In this document: piece by piece, positions 1 to 5,983 of the stretch
How positions within the stretch are numbered: the stretch's first letter is position 1
Layout of the letters: each line of letters begins with the position of its first letter
From: Nitrospirota bacterium
GTDB lineage: Bacteria; Nitrospirota; Thermodesulfovibrionia; Thermodesulfovibrionales; UBA1546
Length of the DNA: 8,046 nt
Direction: 5' to 3'
NCBI GenBank assembly: GCA_004298625.1
Contig: SCSY01000174.1
Coordinates: 1 to 8,046 of the forward strand
Made by a program: the position numbers and the translations under genes
The notes under the pieces: model-generated
What the model was told of the DNA's origin: nothing
The model's database searches: none
The model's input: the letters and a program-made list of their open reading frames with translations, nothing else

Positions 1-185
1 TTATCGAGGCTTATAAGCCTGCATGGGAATCTTTTGATTATCTCGACCGAATTATCATTTGAACAGTCATCAACAACAACAACTTCAAACTTGTCATATT
101 CTGAAGAAAATACAGCCTCAAGGCATTTTCCAATCGTGGCTTCCCCGTTATAGTTCGGGATTATTACTGAGATTAGTTTATGCAC
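1..185 (-). CDS. Family 2 glycosyltransferase, N-terminal part (runs off window)
   Basis: Read on the minus strand from a GTG at 185, the 61 visible codons begin VHKLISVIIPNYNGEATIGK. They continue through a hydrophobic strand ending in VVVVDDCSNDNS. This is the first half of a GT-A fold family 2 glycosyltransferase: the beta-strand plus PNYN motif (residues 10-13) and the DD (residues 39-40) that contacts the sugar nucleotide in this family. Such enzymes transfer sugars from nucleotide donors to lipid or glycan acceptors, usually at the cytoplasmic face of the inner membrane. The GTG is chosen because an in-frame TGA lies four codons upstream and no ATG occurs before the first conserved strand. 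No clear Shine-Dalgarno is visible. It starts 22 nt after the hicA stop. The acceptor and exact product cannot be told, because the catalytic C-terminal half lies outside the window. Confidence 0.85.
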   Translation of the reverse strand, partial: MHKLISVIIPNYNGEATIGKCLEAVFSSEYDKFEVVVVDDCSNDNSVEIIKRFPCRLISLD

Positions 186-207
186 TTTTTCGAATCAATT
201 TGTTATT

Positions 208-429
208 TCACGATTCAAATTCTATGCGGGGAATTCCAGACTGTCGAATAATAGACTGGAGTGTGCCAATTCTGATTTCATGGTGATCGGGGACAGGAAC
301 TGTAATTGAACCATCGGAAAGTTTTTTCTGCATAACAATGTGACTGCCTTTTCTTCTCACTTCAATAAAACCATGCCGCGCTAAAATCGCACATACTTCT
401 TTCCCGGAAAGAATACTAAGCTTACCCAA
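208..429 (-). CDS. hicA: HicA-type toxin (mRNA interferase)
   Basis: This 73-residue protein matches the HicA family in length and layout: MGKLSILSGKEV at the N-terminus, then a dsRBD-like core with GFIEVRRKGSHIVMQ. It contains the Gly-Ser-His (His30) that is the catalytic residue in HicA RNases, and ends with the usual IRQSGI segment. HicA cleaves mRNA and tmRNA in known systems and is neutralised by HicB. I chose the TTG start at 429-427 because it gives the family-typical MGKLS start and has a GAGGT Shine-Dalgarno five nt upstream (439-435). An upstream TTG at 441 would add four residues and destroy that spacing. The start overlaps the hicB stop codon by 8 nt, so the two are translationally coupled in the order antitoxin-toxin. 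The catalytic residue is intact, so the toxin is probably functional. Confidence 0.9.
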   Translation of the reverse strand: MGKLSILSGKEVCAILARHGFIEVRRKGSHIVMQKKLSDGSITVPVPDHHEIRIGTLQSIIRQSGIPRIEFES

Positions 430-643
430 CAGCAACCTCAACCTGTGTCAGGTAAATTTCTCCATGAAGTCTTTGTTTAATTTCCTCATGGGATGCTGTT
501 TCAAAAAATAATTCTAATGCCTCTTTCAGGTTATCACGCGCCTGTTCAATAGTATCGCCCTGACTGGCAATGTCGAGTTCAGGACATAGCGCTACATAAC
601 CGTCTCCCTCTCGTTCAATGATTGCATTAAGTTTTTGCAGCAT
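422..643 (-). CDS. hicB: HicB-type antitoxin, short form
   Basis: This 73-residue HicB (UPF0150) protein has the partial RNase H fold signature: GDGYVALCPELDIASQGDT followed by an amphipathic helix (IEQARDNLKEALELFFE). In the family this domain binds and blocks HicA. The start ATG at 643 is preceded by a strong AGGAGG about 4 nt upstream. The protein stops soon after the core (TQVEVAVG) and has no visible ribbon-helix-helix or helix-turn-helix extension, so direct DNA-binding autoregulation is less obvious than for the longer HicB type. It lies upstream of hicA and overlaps it, the usual hicBA order. A target such as tmRNA is known for HicA in other species, and this window also carries ssrA, but the sequence gives no link between them. 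Confidence 0.88.
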   Translation of the reverse strand: MLQKLNAIIEREGDGYVALCPELDIASQGDTIEQARDNLKEALELFFETASHEEIKQRLHGEIYLTQVEVAVG

Positions 644-667
644 ATTACCTCCTCTCTGACTATTGAT

Positions 668-683
668 ATTATATCGCTATCGC
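668..683 (-). promoter_or_regulatory. Candidate hicBA promoter -10 with adjoining tandem hexamer
   Basis: On the minus strand a perfect TATAAT lies at 673-668, 24 nt before the hicB ATG. The sequence just upstream is a tandem repeat of TATCGC on the plus strand (672-677 and 678-683), which could be an operator half-site pair. The -35 at 17-bp spacing (AGAATA) is poor. This suggests hicBA has its own promoter rather than depending on read-through from the RDD gene. Confidence 0.45.
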
Positions 684-743
684 AGCATTTTATTCTTCTA
701 TCTTAAAGTAAATGCGCTTAGCAAAAATATAGGATGTCCCTAA

Positions 744-1466
744 TTATTCCTTTCTGACTTTCTTTGCCCCTGGCAAGAAACCTTTTGCAGCTAATGACGC
801 CACAATAATGAGTAAAATAATATCAACAAATGTAATGGCCCTGTTTATAGATTTTGGCAAGTCACCATCATCAGTCATACTTTCTGGCGAAATGAGAAAT
901 ATCAGGCCATAAAGAATAGCGAGAAGAGCGATTTCAGCGATGATATACCAAACAATAAAAATTAGAAATCTCCGCAGTATCGTCGGATATATAAAGTCGC
1001 TTTCAAGTTCTTGCTCTTGAACACCTCTTTCAGCAAATGAGGGATCTTTCTCGATTCTTTCAGGAGATAAAATTACAAGTGTCTTTGCTAAATGGTCATG
1101 TATTGCTTGATGCCTCTTGCTGAAGAACATGTATATCATAGATAGCCATCCGAGAAAAGCCTTAACATAGTAACGCACAAAAGATAAATGAAGCGGACAT
1201 TTTAATAAATCATCCTGACGCACAACTTTAATGCCAAAAAAATATTGGCCTATCGTACTACCGAAAAAAGAAACCAACAGCGGTTCAAGCAGTAGGAAGG
1301 GAGAATACATGAGGATGCCCAAACTTGAATTGGTCCCCTTCAATAATGGAGCAAGAGCTAAAGGTATACAAACCAGCAACCCAATAAGAATCAAAGAATC
1401 TATAATACTAGCCTTAATCCTCAACGGTAATGTTGCATAAATTAGCTCATTATTTTGAGTTTTCAT
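744..1466 (-). CDS. RDD-family integral membrane protein
   Basis: This 240-residue membrane protein carries the features of the RDD family: an Arg and Asp in the first transmembrane helix (R16, D23 in LRIKASIIDSLILIG), then GSTIGQYFFGIKVV (69-82), and the closing QAIHDHLAKTLVI (120-132). Hydrophobic segments lie near 20-42, 50-68, 100-115, 166-194 and 212-230, so beyond the canonical three-helix RDD core there are two further helices. A charged linker (about 134-163) separates the halves. Some RDD proteins are proposed Na+/H+ antiporters, but most are uncharacterised, and no substrate can be inferred here. The ATG at 1466 overlaps the stop of the upstream small ORF as ATGA. The only Shine-Dalgarno-like sequence is a weak AAGAGAA, so it may rely on translational coupling. 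Family assignment is firm; function is unknown. Confidence 0.85.
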   Translation of the reverse strand: MKTQNNELIYATLPLRIKASIIDSLILIGLLVCIPLALAPLLKGTNSSLGILMYSPFLLLEPLLVSFFGSTIGQYFFGIKVVRQDDLLKCPLHLSFVRYYVKAFLGWLSMIYMFFSKRHQAIHDHLAKTLVILSPERIEKDPSFAERGVQEQELESDFIYPTILRRFLIFIVWYIIAEIALLAILYGLIFLISPESMTDDGDLPKSINRAITFVDIILLIIVASLAAKGFLPGAKKVRKE

Positions 1467-1561
1467 GATTCTCTTTTAAAATAAAATTTATTTATAGGAA
1501 GGAGAGGACGAGGAATATCTTCTTTGCTGAGTTTAAGAAATGGACAGTCTTTGAGCGGCAT
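1463..1561 (-). pseudogene. Probable N-terminal remnant of a retropepsin-like aspartic protease (32 codons)
   Basis: The frame starts at ATG 1561, overlapping the stop of the upstream DUF5678 gene as TGATG. It ends at TGA 1463, overlapping the RDD start as ATGA. Its product begins MPLKDCPFLKLSKEDIPRPL and then continues LPINKFYFKRES. From memory, the DCPFLKL..E-[ED]-IPRPLLP pattern is the N-terminus of small bacterial clan AA aspartic proteases, which go on to a DTGADE catalytic motif. No such motif follows here: the frame diverges after LPI and stops. The simplest reading is a decayed or deletion-truncated protease gene fused to the 5' side of the RDD gene. Alternatively it is now a short leader peptide that couples translation. 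The protease identity rests on recalled similarity only. Confidence 0.5.
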
Positions 1562-1752
1562 CAGTAGATTTGCACCATTCCCTTCTTTGGGACATAAAAA
1601 ACCACAGGCGCCTTTATGCCCTTCTCCCTTGCTTCATTAAAGACCTTGCTCGGATTGCTACCGTGACTGACAACCTTTTTGTCTTTAAAAGATCTTGTCG
1701 CCACATATTGACCGCCATATTTTTCGCCGTCTTTTAGTAAAACGTTATCCAC
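1561..1752 (-). CDS. Small DUF5678-type protein
   Basis: This 63-residue soluble protein starts at GTG 1752. The visible core is KYGGQYVATRSFKDKKVVSH, then an S-N-P-S-K-V-F-N-E-A helix and VVFYVPKKGMVQIY at the C-terminus. That matches the DUF5678 pattern (GxYVA..., a Ser/Gly-x-[DN]-P helix cap, then a [VI]-[VI]-F-[YF]-VP strand). Family function is unknown. The start choice is well supported: AAGGAGG at 1764-1758 sits five nt from the GTG, whereas the in-frame ATG at 1776 has no ribosome site and falls at the expected transcription start of the promoter at 1809-1781. From memory, genes of this family often stand next to small aspartic protease genes, and here the stop overlaps exactly such a remnant. 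That makes the pair likely to have been a functional unit before truncation. Confidence 0.8.
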   Translation of the reverse strand: MDNVLLKDGEKYGGQYVATRSFKDKKVVSHGSNPSKVFNEAREKGIKAPVVFYVPKKGMVQIY

Positions 1753-1780
1753 AGAAACCTCCTTTTCAATCTGCATCTAA

Positions 1781-1809
1781 TTCTTATCCAAATTTACTTT
1801 TTTTGTCAA
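1781..1809 (-). promoter_or_regulatory. Sigma-70-type promoter for the DUF5678 gene
   Basis: On the minus strand a perfect TTGACA (1809-1804) is followed by a 17-bp spacer and TAAGAA (1786-1781), in the 67-bp gap after dapB. The predicted transcript start near 1774 lies just upstream of the strong Shine-Dalgarno at 1764-1758. This implies that DUF5678, the protease remnant and the RDD gene can be transcribed separately from dapB. No clear intrinsic terminator for dapB is seen here. Confidence 0.6.
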
Positions 1810-1819
1810 GCCACTCTCC

Positions 1820-2623
1820 TCATTTCAACCCAAGCACGTCCTGCATGTCATAAAGCCCTGCCGGCTTGCCCGCAACCCACTGCGCTGCTTTCAGCGCGCC
1901 TCTTGCGAACGTATCCCTGCTTGACGCCTTGTGAGTTATCTCTATCCTTTCTCCAAGTCCTCCGAATAGAACTGTATGCTCTCCGACAATATCGCCGGCC
2001 CGGACTGTCTGAATGCCAATCTCTTTTTTTGTTCTTTCTCCGATAATTCCCTTCCTCGCATAAACAGCAACCTCATCAAGATTACGGTTTATCGCATCGG
2101 CAATAACCTGAGCCATTTTCAGAGCAGTTCCGCTCGGAGCGTCTTTCTTTAACCTGTGATGAGCCTCCACGATCTCAATGTCATATTCATCTCCGAGAAC
2201 CCTTGCGACATCCTGAAGAACCTTTAGGAGAAGGTTTACCCCTGTGCTCATGTTCGACGCCATGACACACGGGATGCTCTTCAGCATAGGTTCCATCTCT
2301 TTAATATCATCTTTTGAAAGACCTGTCGTGCCGATTACCATTGCCTTTCCTTTTTTAGACGCCAATTTGAGATTATCTTTTGTGGATGCAGGTGAGGTAA
2401 AATCAATAATCAGGTCTGAATTGACGATTATGCCTTCAAGGCTGTCCGAGAGTTTTATTCCTGTTTCACCTATTCCGACTATTGTTCCGATGTCCTTTCC
2501 AACAGCAGGATGGCCTTTTTTTTCAAATGCGCCTGCAAGTTTTAATTCAGGATATTCCTTTGAAAGCGCGGTAATCCTCTGACCCATTTTTCCTGCTGCG
2601 CCTGCAACTGCTATCTTAATCAT
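1820..2623 (-). CDS. dapB: 4-hydroxy-tetrahydrodipicolinate reductase
   Basis: This cytoplasmic enzyme of the diaminopimelate/lysine pathway reduces (hydroxy)tetrahydrodipicolinate with NAD(P)H. The 267-residue length is normal. The N-terminal Rossmann domain shows IAVAGAAGKMG (dinucleotide loop, residues 4-14) and DFTSPAS (74-80). The family signature is intact: EAHHRLKKDAPSGTA at 153-167, with the catalytic His pair 155-156, Lys159 and the substrate-binding SGT. The ATG at 2623 has a strong AAGGAGG just upstream. It lies 16 nt downstream of the heptosyltransferase-phosphatase fusion gene and is almost certainly cotranscribed with it. That couples peptidoglycan precursor and LPS core synthesis on one transcript, although the two reactions are not in the same pathway. 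No broken or missing residues are seen. Confidence 0.97.
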   Translation of the reverse strand: MIKIAVAGAAGKMGQRITALSKEYPELKLAGAFEKKGHPAVGKDIGTIVGIGETGIKLSDSLEGIIVNSDLIIDFTSPASTKDNLKLASKKGKAMVIGTTGLSKDDIKEMEPMLKSIPCVMASNMSTGVNLLLKVLQDVARVLGDEYDIEIVEAHHRLKKDAPSGTALKMAQVIADAINRNLDEVAVYARKGIIGERTKKEIGIQTVRAGDIVGEHTVLFGGLGERIEITHKASSRDTFARGALKAAQWVAGKPAGLYDMQDVLGLK

Positions 2624-2639
2624 AAAACCTCCTTGTTTT

Positions 2640-4184
2640 TCAGGAATTGCCGAGAATCCATTTTACTGCTTCATTCAGATTCTTTGCAATATAATCGGCA
2701 TTAGCCGACTCAGCGCCGTGTCTCGGTTGCGAGTCGTACCGACCTGTTAAAACAAAAATTCCCTTTGCTCCTGCTGCCTTCGCAAGGAGCATATCCAGTT
2801 CTTTGTCGCCTATAACAAAAGATTTTTTCAGATTAATGTTGTGCTCAGCCCTTGCCTTTAAAAGCATTAGAGGCTCGGGTTTTCTGCAAGGGCAGTGTTC
2901 GTCAGGGTGATGAGGGCAATAATAGAAGTCATCAAAGCCGTATTGTTCGATAAAGATTTTATTGACCTCTTTGGTGAAGCCCTCTTTAACAATTCCTCTT
3001 GCAATGCCTGACTGGTTGCTTACGCCGATGAGTTTAAAACCTTTTTCCCTGAGGACCTTCAAGCCCTTTACCTCCTTGAATATCTCAAGGTCTTCAATCT
3101 TATTGAGATAGCCGACATCTTTGCACAAAGTGCCGTCCCTGTCAAAGAACACCGCTCTATTTTGGGGAATCAAATTTTTTACAGCCTCGAATACTTCGTC
3201 AGATGTTATCGCCGTCATGCAGGCCATTTTTTCTTTATCACATTCTCTTTTAAAACATGGACTGCACGGTAACTCTTTTTTTATTACCGCATTCTCTTTT
3301 CCAGGAGGCCCTGTCAATGAAGGGTCTGTAGAGCCGAATATGGCAACCAGAGGAGTCTTCACTGCGTAGCCGATGTGCATAGGACCGGAGTCATTCGTAA
3401 GGAGGCCATCACACTCTGAGATCAATGCTGATAATTCTCTGAGATTGGTTTTTCCTGCCATATTTTTAAGTTCCGATGAACCCTGAACGCTCAAGGCTAT
3501 CTCTTTTGCTATTTCTACCTCTGATTGCCCTCCGAATATCACAACGCTTCCGTCAAGTTCCGTGATTATTCTTTTTGCGACCTCAGCAAATCTCCCGGAG
3601 GGCCATCTCTTTGTTGAACCGTATGTGGCTCCGGGGTTTATACCGATTACAGGCCGCCTAAGGTTTTTTAATGCATCTCTCGCCCTGAGTCTTTCTTCTA
3701 AGGATAGATATATAAACGGGTCGGAATATTCCGCATCTATGCCGATATTTTTAAGAATATTCAGGTAATAAGAAGCATGATGCATTTTCCTGTCATCGCC
3801 ATGAAAAGGGATTGCTTTGGTAAGGAGAACACCTCTTCCATCTCTTTTGTAGCCGATCCTTTGCGGTATTCGCGAAAGAAATGCGATTAATGCGGCGTCA
3901 AAGGCATTCTGAAAAAGTATCGAACTGCAAAATTTTTTTGCCTTGAGAATGGATGACAGTTTAAATTTGCCTATAAGGCTGTTAAATCTGTCTTCATAAA
4001 GTATAATCTCGTCTATATCAGGATTATTCTCAAATAAAGGCGCGACCCAGGGTCTGACCAGAAGGGATATTTTTGCAGCGGGAAGACTTTTTCTTAATGC
4101 GCTCAGAGCAGGCATTGTCATTACGGCGTCGCCGATCCAGTTGACCCCCCTGACCAGCACATTTTTACAGGATTTATCAAGCAT
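2640..4184 (-). CDS. waaF-gmhB: Bifunctional LPS heptosyltransferase (GT9) / heptose-1,7-bisphosphate phosphatase (HAD) fusion
   Basis: A single 514-residue frame joins two enzymes that are usually separate. Residues about 7-340 are a GT9 ADP-heptose:LPS heptosyltransferase (WaaF-like): GVNWIGDAVMTMPAL (13-27), GINPGATYGSTKRWP (181-195), NDSGPMHIGYAVKTP (264-278), and a Cys cluster (C307, C310, C315, C322). Residues about 343-514 are a HAD phosphatase like GmhB: DRDGT (348-352, nucleophile Asp348), SNQSG (389-393), GDKELD (459-464), and a zinc site C423/H425/C431/C433. GmhB removes the C7 phosphate of heptose bisphosphate on the route to ADP-heptose, which the GT9 half then uses. The Cys-His loop between the two zinc pairs is short compared with E. 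coli GmhB. The ATG at 4184 lacks a Shine-Dalgarno. dapB follows after 16 nt. WaaF rather than WaaC/WaaQ is inferred from the overall pattern only. Confidence 0.92.
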   Translation of the reverse strand: MLDKSCKNVLVRGVNWIGDAVMTMPALSALRKSLPAAKISLLVRPWVAPLFENNPDIDEIILYEDRFNSLIGKFKLSSILKAKKFCSSILFQNAFDAALIAFLSRIPQRIGYKRDGRGVLLTKAIPFHGDDRKMHHASYYLNILKNIGIDAEYSDPFIYLSLEERLRARDALKNLRRPVIGINPGATYGSTKRWPSGRFAEVAKRIITELDGSVVIFGGQSEVEIAKEIALSVQGSSELKNMAGKTNLRELSALISECDGLLTNDSGPMHIGYAVKTPLVAIFGSTDPSLTGPPGKENAVIKKELPCSPCFKRECDKEKMACMTAITSDEVFEAVKNLIPQNRAVFFDRDGTLCKDVGYLNKIEDLEIFKEVKGLKVLREKGFKLIGVSNQSGIARGIVKEGFTKEVNKIFIEQYGFDDFYYCPHHPDEHCPCRKPEPLMLLKARAEHNINLKKSFVIGDKELDMLLAKAAGAKGIFVLTGRYDSQPRHGAESANADYIAKNLNEAVKWILGNS

Positions 4185-4208
4185 TGTTTAGTTTAACATA
4201 GAGACTTA

Positions 4209-4244
4209 CATAAAATTCCCATTGAATTTTTCAGTGGTTTTATG
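4209..4244. promoter_or_regulatory. Interrupted palindrome in the divergent waaF-gmhB / queE intergenic region
   Basis: Two nested inverted repeats share one centre: CATAAAA (4209-4215) with TTTTATG (4238-4244), and CCATTGAA (4219-4226) with TTCAGTGG (4230-4237, one T/G mismatch), around a TTT loop. Only TTC at 4216-4218 breaks the symmetry. It lies between two divergent starts, so it is a candidate operator or an RNA hairpin upstream of queE. A plus-strand TTGAAT (4223-4228) with AATAAT (4246-4251) at 17-bp spacing could be the queE promoter, but it would start transcription very close to the AGGA ribosome site (4257-4260). Confidence 0.4.
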
Positions 4245-4265
4245 AAATAATCAATCAGGAATTTT

Positions 4266-4901
4266 ATGAAAGTCTGCGAGATATTTACAGGCATTCAGGG
4301 CGAATCGAGCTATGCAGGCCTGCTGTTCACGTTTATAAGAATGGCAGGATGCAACCTCAGGTGTTCATACTGTGATACAGCTTACGCTTATGAAGAGGGC
4401 ATGGAGCTGTCCGAGAATGAAATCATAAATGAGATTACCCTGATAGGCGCCAACTTTGTGGCGATTACAGGCGGGGAGCCCCTGCTTCAGGAAGGGACTT
4501 TTCATCTTGTAGAGCGGTTGTTAGGCGAGGGGCACAAAGTTTTGATCGAGACTAACGGGACCCTGAGCATCAAAGATATTGACAACAGGGCTATTATTGT
4601 CCTTGATGTAAAGACGCCTGGCAGCGGCATGTCCGGAGATCTGGATGTTTCAAATTTCGATTATATAAAACCCACCGATGAGATAAAATTTGTGATTACC
4701 GACAAGGCGGATTATGAATGGTCCAAAGATAAAATCAACAGATATAATCTGAAGTCCAAGTGCCAGATACTATTTTCTCCTGCTTTCGGGACGCTCGACC
4801 CCGTGTCTCTCGTAAAGTGGATGCTTGAAGACAGGCTCGATGTCAGGCTGAACCTTCAGATGCATAAATACATATACGGCGGTGAAAGGCGAGGGGTTTA
4901 G
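4266..4901 (+). CDS. queE: 7-carboxy-7-deazaguanine synthase (radical SAM)
   Basis: QueE converts 6-carboxy-tetrahydropterin to 7-carboxy-7-deazaguanine in queuosine/deazaguanine synthesis, using a 4Fe-4S cluster and S-adenosylmethionine. The 211-residue protein opens with the family's EIFTGIQGESSYAG (5-18). It then has the CX3CX2C cluster motif C29-NLR-C33-SY-C36, then TGGEP (68-72) for SAM binding, ETNGT (95-99), and the C-terminal LNLQMHKYIYGGERRGV typical of QueE. The ATG at 4266 has CAGGA six nt upstream. It stands alone on the plus strand: no queC, queD or queF is in the window, so partners must be elsewhere. The compact length and CX3CX2C spacing match the common form rather than the E. 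coli variant. Confidence 0.95.
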   Translation: MKVCEIFTGIQGESSYAGLLFTFIRMAGCNLRCSYCDTAYAYEEGMELSENEIINEITLIGANFVAITGGEPLLQEGTFHLVERLLGEGHKVLIETNGTLSIKDIDNRAIIVLDVKTPGSGMSGDLDVSNFDYIKPTDEIKFVITDKADYEWSKDKINRYNLKSKCQILFSPAFGTLDPVSLVKWMLEDRLDVRLNLQMHKYIYGGERRGV

Positions 4902-4907
4902 AGTAAA

Positions 4908-4958
4908 GTGTCAGTCAACAGTGTCAGGTTCTGCTGACACAGACACTAATCACTGACA
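4908..4958. repeat. GTGTCAG repeat cluster with hairpin between convergent queE and Nudix genes
   Basis: GTGTCAG occurs directly at 4908-4914 and 4921-4927, and inverted as CTGACAC at 4934-4940, with a further CTGACA at 4953-4958 at the end of the Nudix gene. The second and third copies make a 7-bp stem with a 6-nt GTTCTG loop. It sits between two convergent genes but no T-tract follows on either strand, so it may act as a weak bidirectional end or RNA-stabilising hairpin rather than a true intrinsic terminator. Confidence 0.45.
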
Positions 4959-5465
4959 TTTCTTAGTTTTATCCAGATACATAGAAATCTCGTGCTCAAA
5001 ATTATCGCTGAATATGTTTTTGCCGGCATGATTTTGTATATCCCCGATGTCCCATAATCCGACCTTGTCAATCTCCTGCCTGTTAAATAATATCTCGCCG
5101 TCGTAAACACATGAATATGTATATACAAGCTCGGTCTCATAGGAATTTGTATGCATATAAGCATAGAGAAATTGAGGGTTAAGCTTTGCTATGCCCAATT
5201 CTTCTTCCATCTCCCGCTCTGCGGCCTCAAACAGGCTTTCGCCGGGATTAACGTGACCGCCGACCGATGTATCCCATTTCCCCGGAGCAACATCCTTGTT
5301 CATCGAGCGCTTCTGGAGAAGCAGTTCGCCCTTTTTATTGAAAACAAGGACATGCACTACGCGGTGAATTAATTCGGGGTTGCCGTGTATCTCAAACCTC
5401 GGCGCTATCCCGATGACCCTGCCTTCTTTGTCTACTATCTCAAGCAGTTCTTCTTTGTCGTTCAT
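4950..5465 (-). CDS. Nudix hydrolase (YfcD/IPP isomerase-like)
   Basis: This 171-residue cytoplasmic hydrolase has a complete Nudix box, GX5EX7REX2EEXG[IL], at residues 70-92: it begins GHVNPGES and contains REMEEELGI. The preceding context (EIVDKEGRVIGIAPR, then IHRVVHVLVFNKKGELLLQK and PGKWDTSVGGH) resembles the YfcD/isopentenyl-diphosphate isomerase-like branch. Members of that branch hydrolyse nucleoside or other diphosphates, and their real substrates are mostly unknown. The catalytic Glu residues are all present, so it should be active. The ATG at 5465 has no Shine-Dalgarno. A TATAAT ends 7 nt before it, so a leaderless mRNA is likely. It converges with queE and diverges from smpB, so it is a single-gene unit. 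Confidence 0.9.
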   Translation of the reverse strand: MNDKEELLEIVDKEGRVIGIAPRFEIHGNPELIHRVVHVLVFNKKGELLLQKRSMNKDVAPGKWDTSVGGHVNPGESLFEAAEREMEEELGIAKLNPQFLYAYMHTNSYETELVYTYSCVYDGEILFNRQEIDKVGLWDIGDIQNHAGKNIFSDNFEHEISMYLDKTKKCQ

Positions 5466-5472
5466 GATTTAT

Positions 5473-5501
5473 ATTATATCCGTGCGAGGTATTTATTTGA
5501 A
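5473..5501 (-). promoter_or_regulatory. Promoter of the Nudix gene, placed for a leaderless transcript
   Basis: On the minus strand TATAAT (5478-5473) is perfect. TTCAAA (5501-5496) lies 17 bp upstream and matches four of six -35 consensus positions. Only 7 nt separate the -10 from the ATG at 5465, so transcription should begin at or next to the A of the start codon. No Shine-Dalgarno exists in that gap. Confidence 0.55.
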
Positions 5502-5503
5502 AC

Positions 5504-5520
5504 TACCAGCGTGGTATCAT
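5504..5520 (+). promoter_or_regulatory. smpB -10 region with TACCA-GCG-TGGTA palindrome
   Basis: A perfect inverted repeat TACCA/TGGTA with GCG between (5504-5516) overlaps a -10-like TATCAT (5515-5520) five nt before the smpB ATG. No good -35 or Shine-Dalgarno is visible. The arrangement fits a leaderless smpB transcript, and the palindrome is placed where a regulator could block it. Support is positional only. Confidence 0.35.
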
Positions 5521-5525
5521 ACTGA

Positions 5526-5969
5526 ATGAATATTGTCTGCCAGAACAAGAAGGCATACCACGATTACCATATCGAAGAAACCGTTGAGGCCGGTATCGCG
5601 CTTCTCGGCACAGAGGTAAAGTCTTTGAGAGAAGGGAAGGGGAATTTAAAAGACAGTCATGTGCTGATAAAGAACCTGGAGGCATTTCTTCTTAACTGTC
5701 ATATAAGCCCTTACAGCCATGGTAATATCATGAACCACGAACCGCTGAGAACAAGGAAACTTCTTCTGCACAGAAAAGAGATTGAGAGATTAACAGGGAA
5801 GGTTGCGCAGAAAGGTTATACGCTTATACCATTGAAGATATATTTTAAAGGCTCGCTGGCAAAGGTCGAGATAGGGCTCGCAAAGGGGAAGCGTGTGTAT
5901 GAGAAGAGAGAAGCAGTAAAGAAGAAAGAGGCGGCCCGCGAGATAGAGCGCGCGATGAAAAGCAGGTAG
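5526..5969 (+). CDS. smpB: SsrA-binding protein SmpB
   Basis: SmpB binds the tRNA-like domain of tmRNA and delivers it to stalled ribosomes in trans-translation. The 147-residue length is normal. Conserved blocks are present: CQNKKAYHDYHIEETVEAGI near the N-terminus, GTEVKSLREGKGNLKDSHV (29-47), HGNIMNHEPLRTRKLLLHR, and KGYTLIPLKIYFKG. The basic C-terminal tail (KREAVKKKEAAREIERAMKSR) is the part that enters the mRNA channel in known structures. The start matches the family's usual M-x-I-x-x-QN-[KR]-KA opening, although no Shine-Dalgarno precedes it. Its RNA partner ssrA lies 230 bp downstream on the same strand, a common linkage, but here an inverted-repeat element stands between them. Confidence 0.97.
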   Translation: MNIVCQNKKAYHDYHIEETVEAGIALLGTEVKSLREGKGNLKDSHVLIKNLEAFLLNCHISPYSHGNIMNHEPLRTRKLLLHRKEIERLTGKVAQKGYTLIPLKIYFKGSLAKVEIGLAKGKRVYEKREAVKKKEAAREIERAMKSR

Positions 5970-5983
5970 ATATTAAAACAGAA

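Noticed and set aside
59..286. Plus-strand ORF of 75 codons starting MNSHQQQQ
   Set aside because: It is a shadow of the glycosyltransferase and hicA frames on the other strand; the Gln run is the antisense of a Val/Asp stretch in the GT2 protein.
724..748. AGGATGTCCCT imperfect hairpin just after the RDD stop, considered as a terminator or repeat remnant
   Set aside because: Only three to four base pairs are possible and no proper T-tract follows in the right place.
1753..1776. ATG start at 1776 for the DUF5678 protein
   Set aside because: It lies at the predicted transcription start and has no Shine-Dalgarno, while GTG 1752 has AAGGAGG at ideal spacing.
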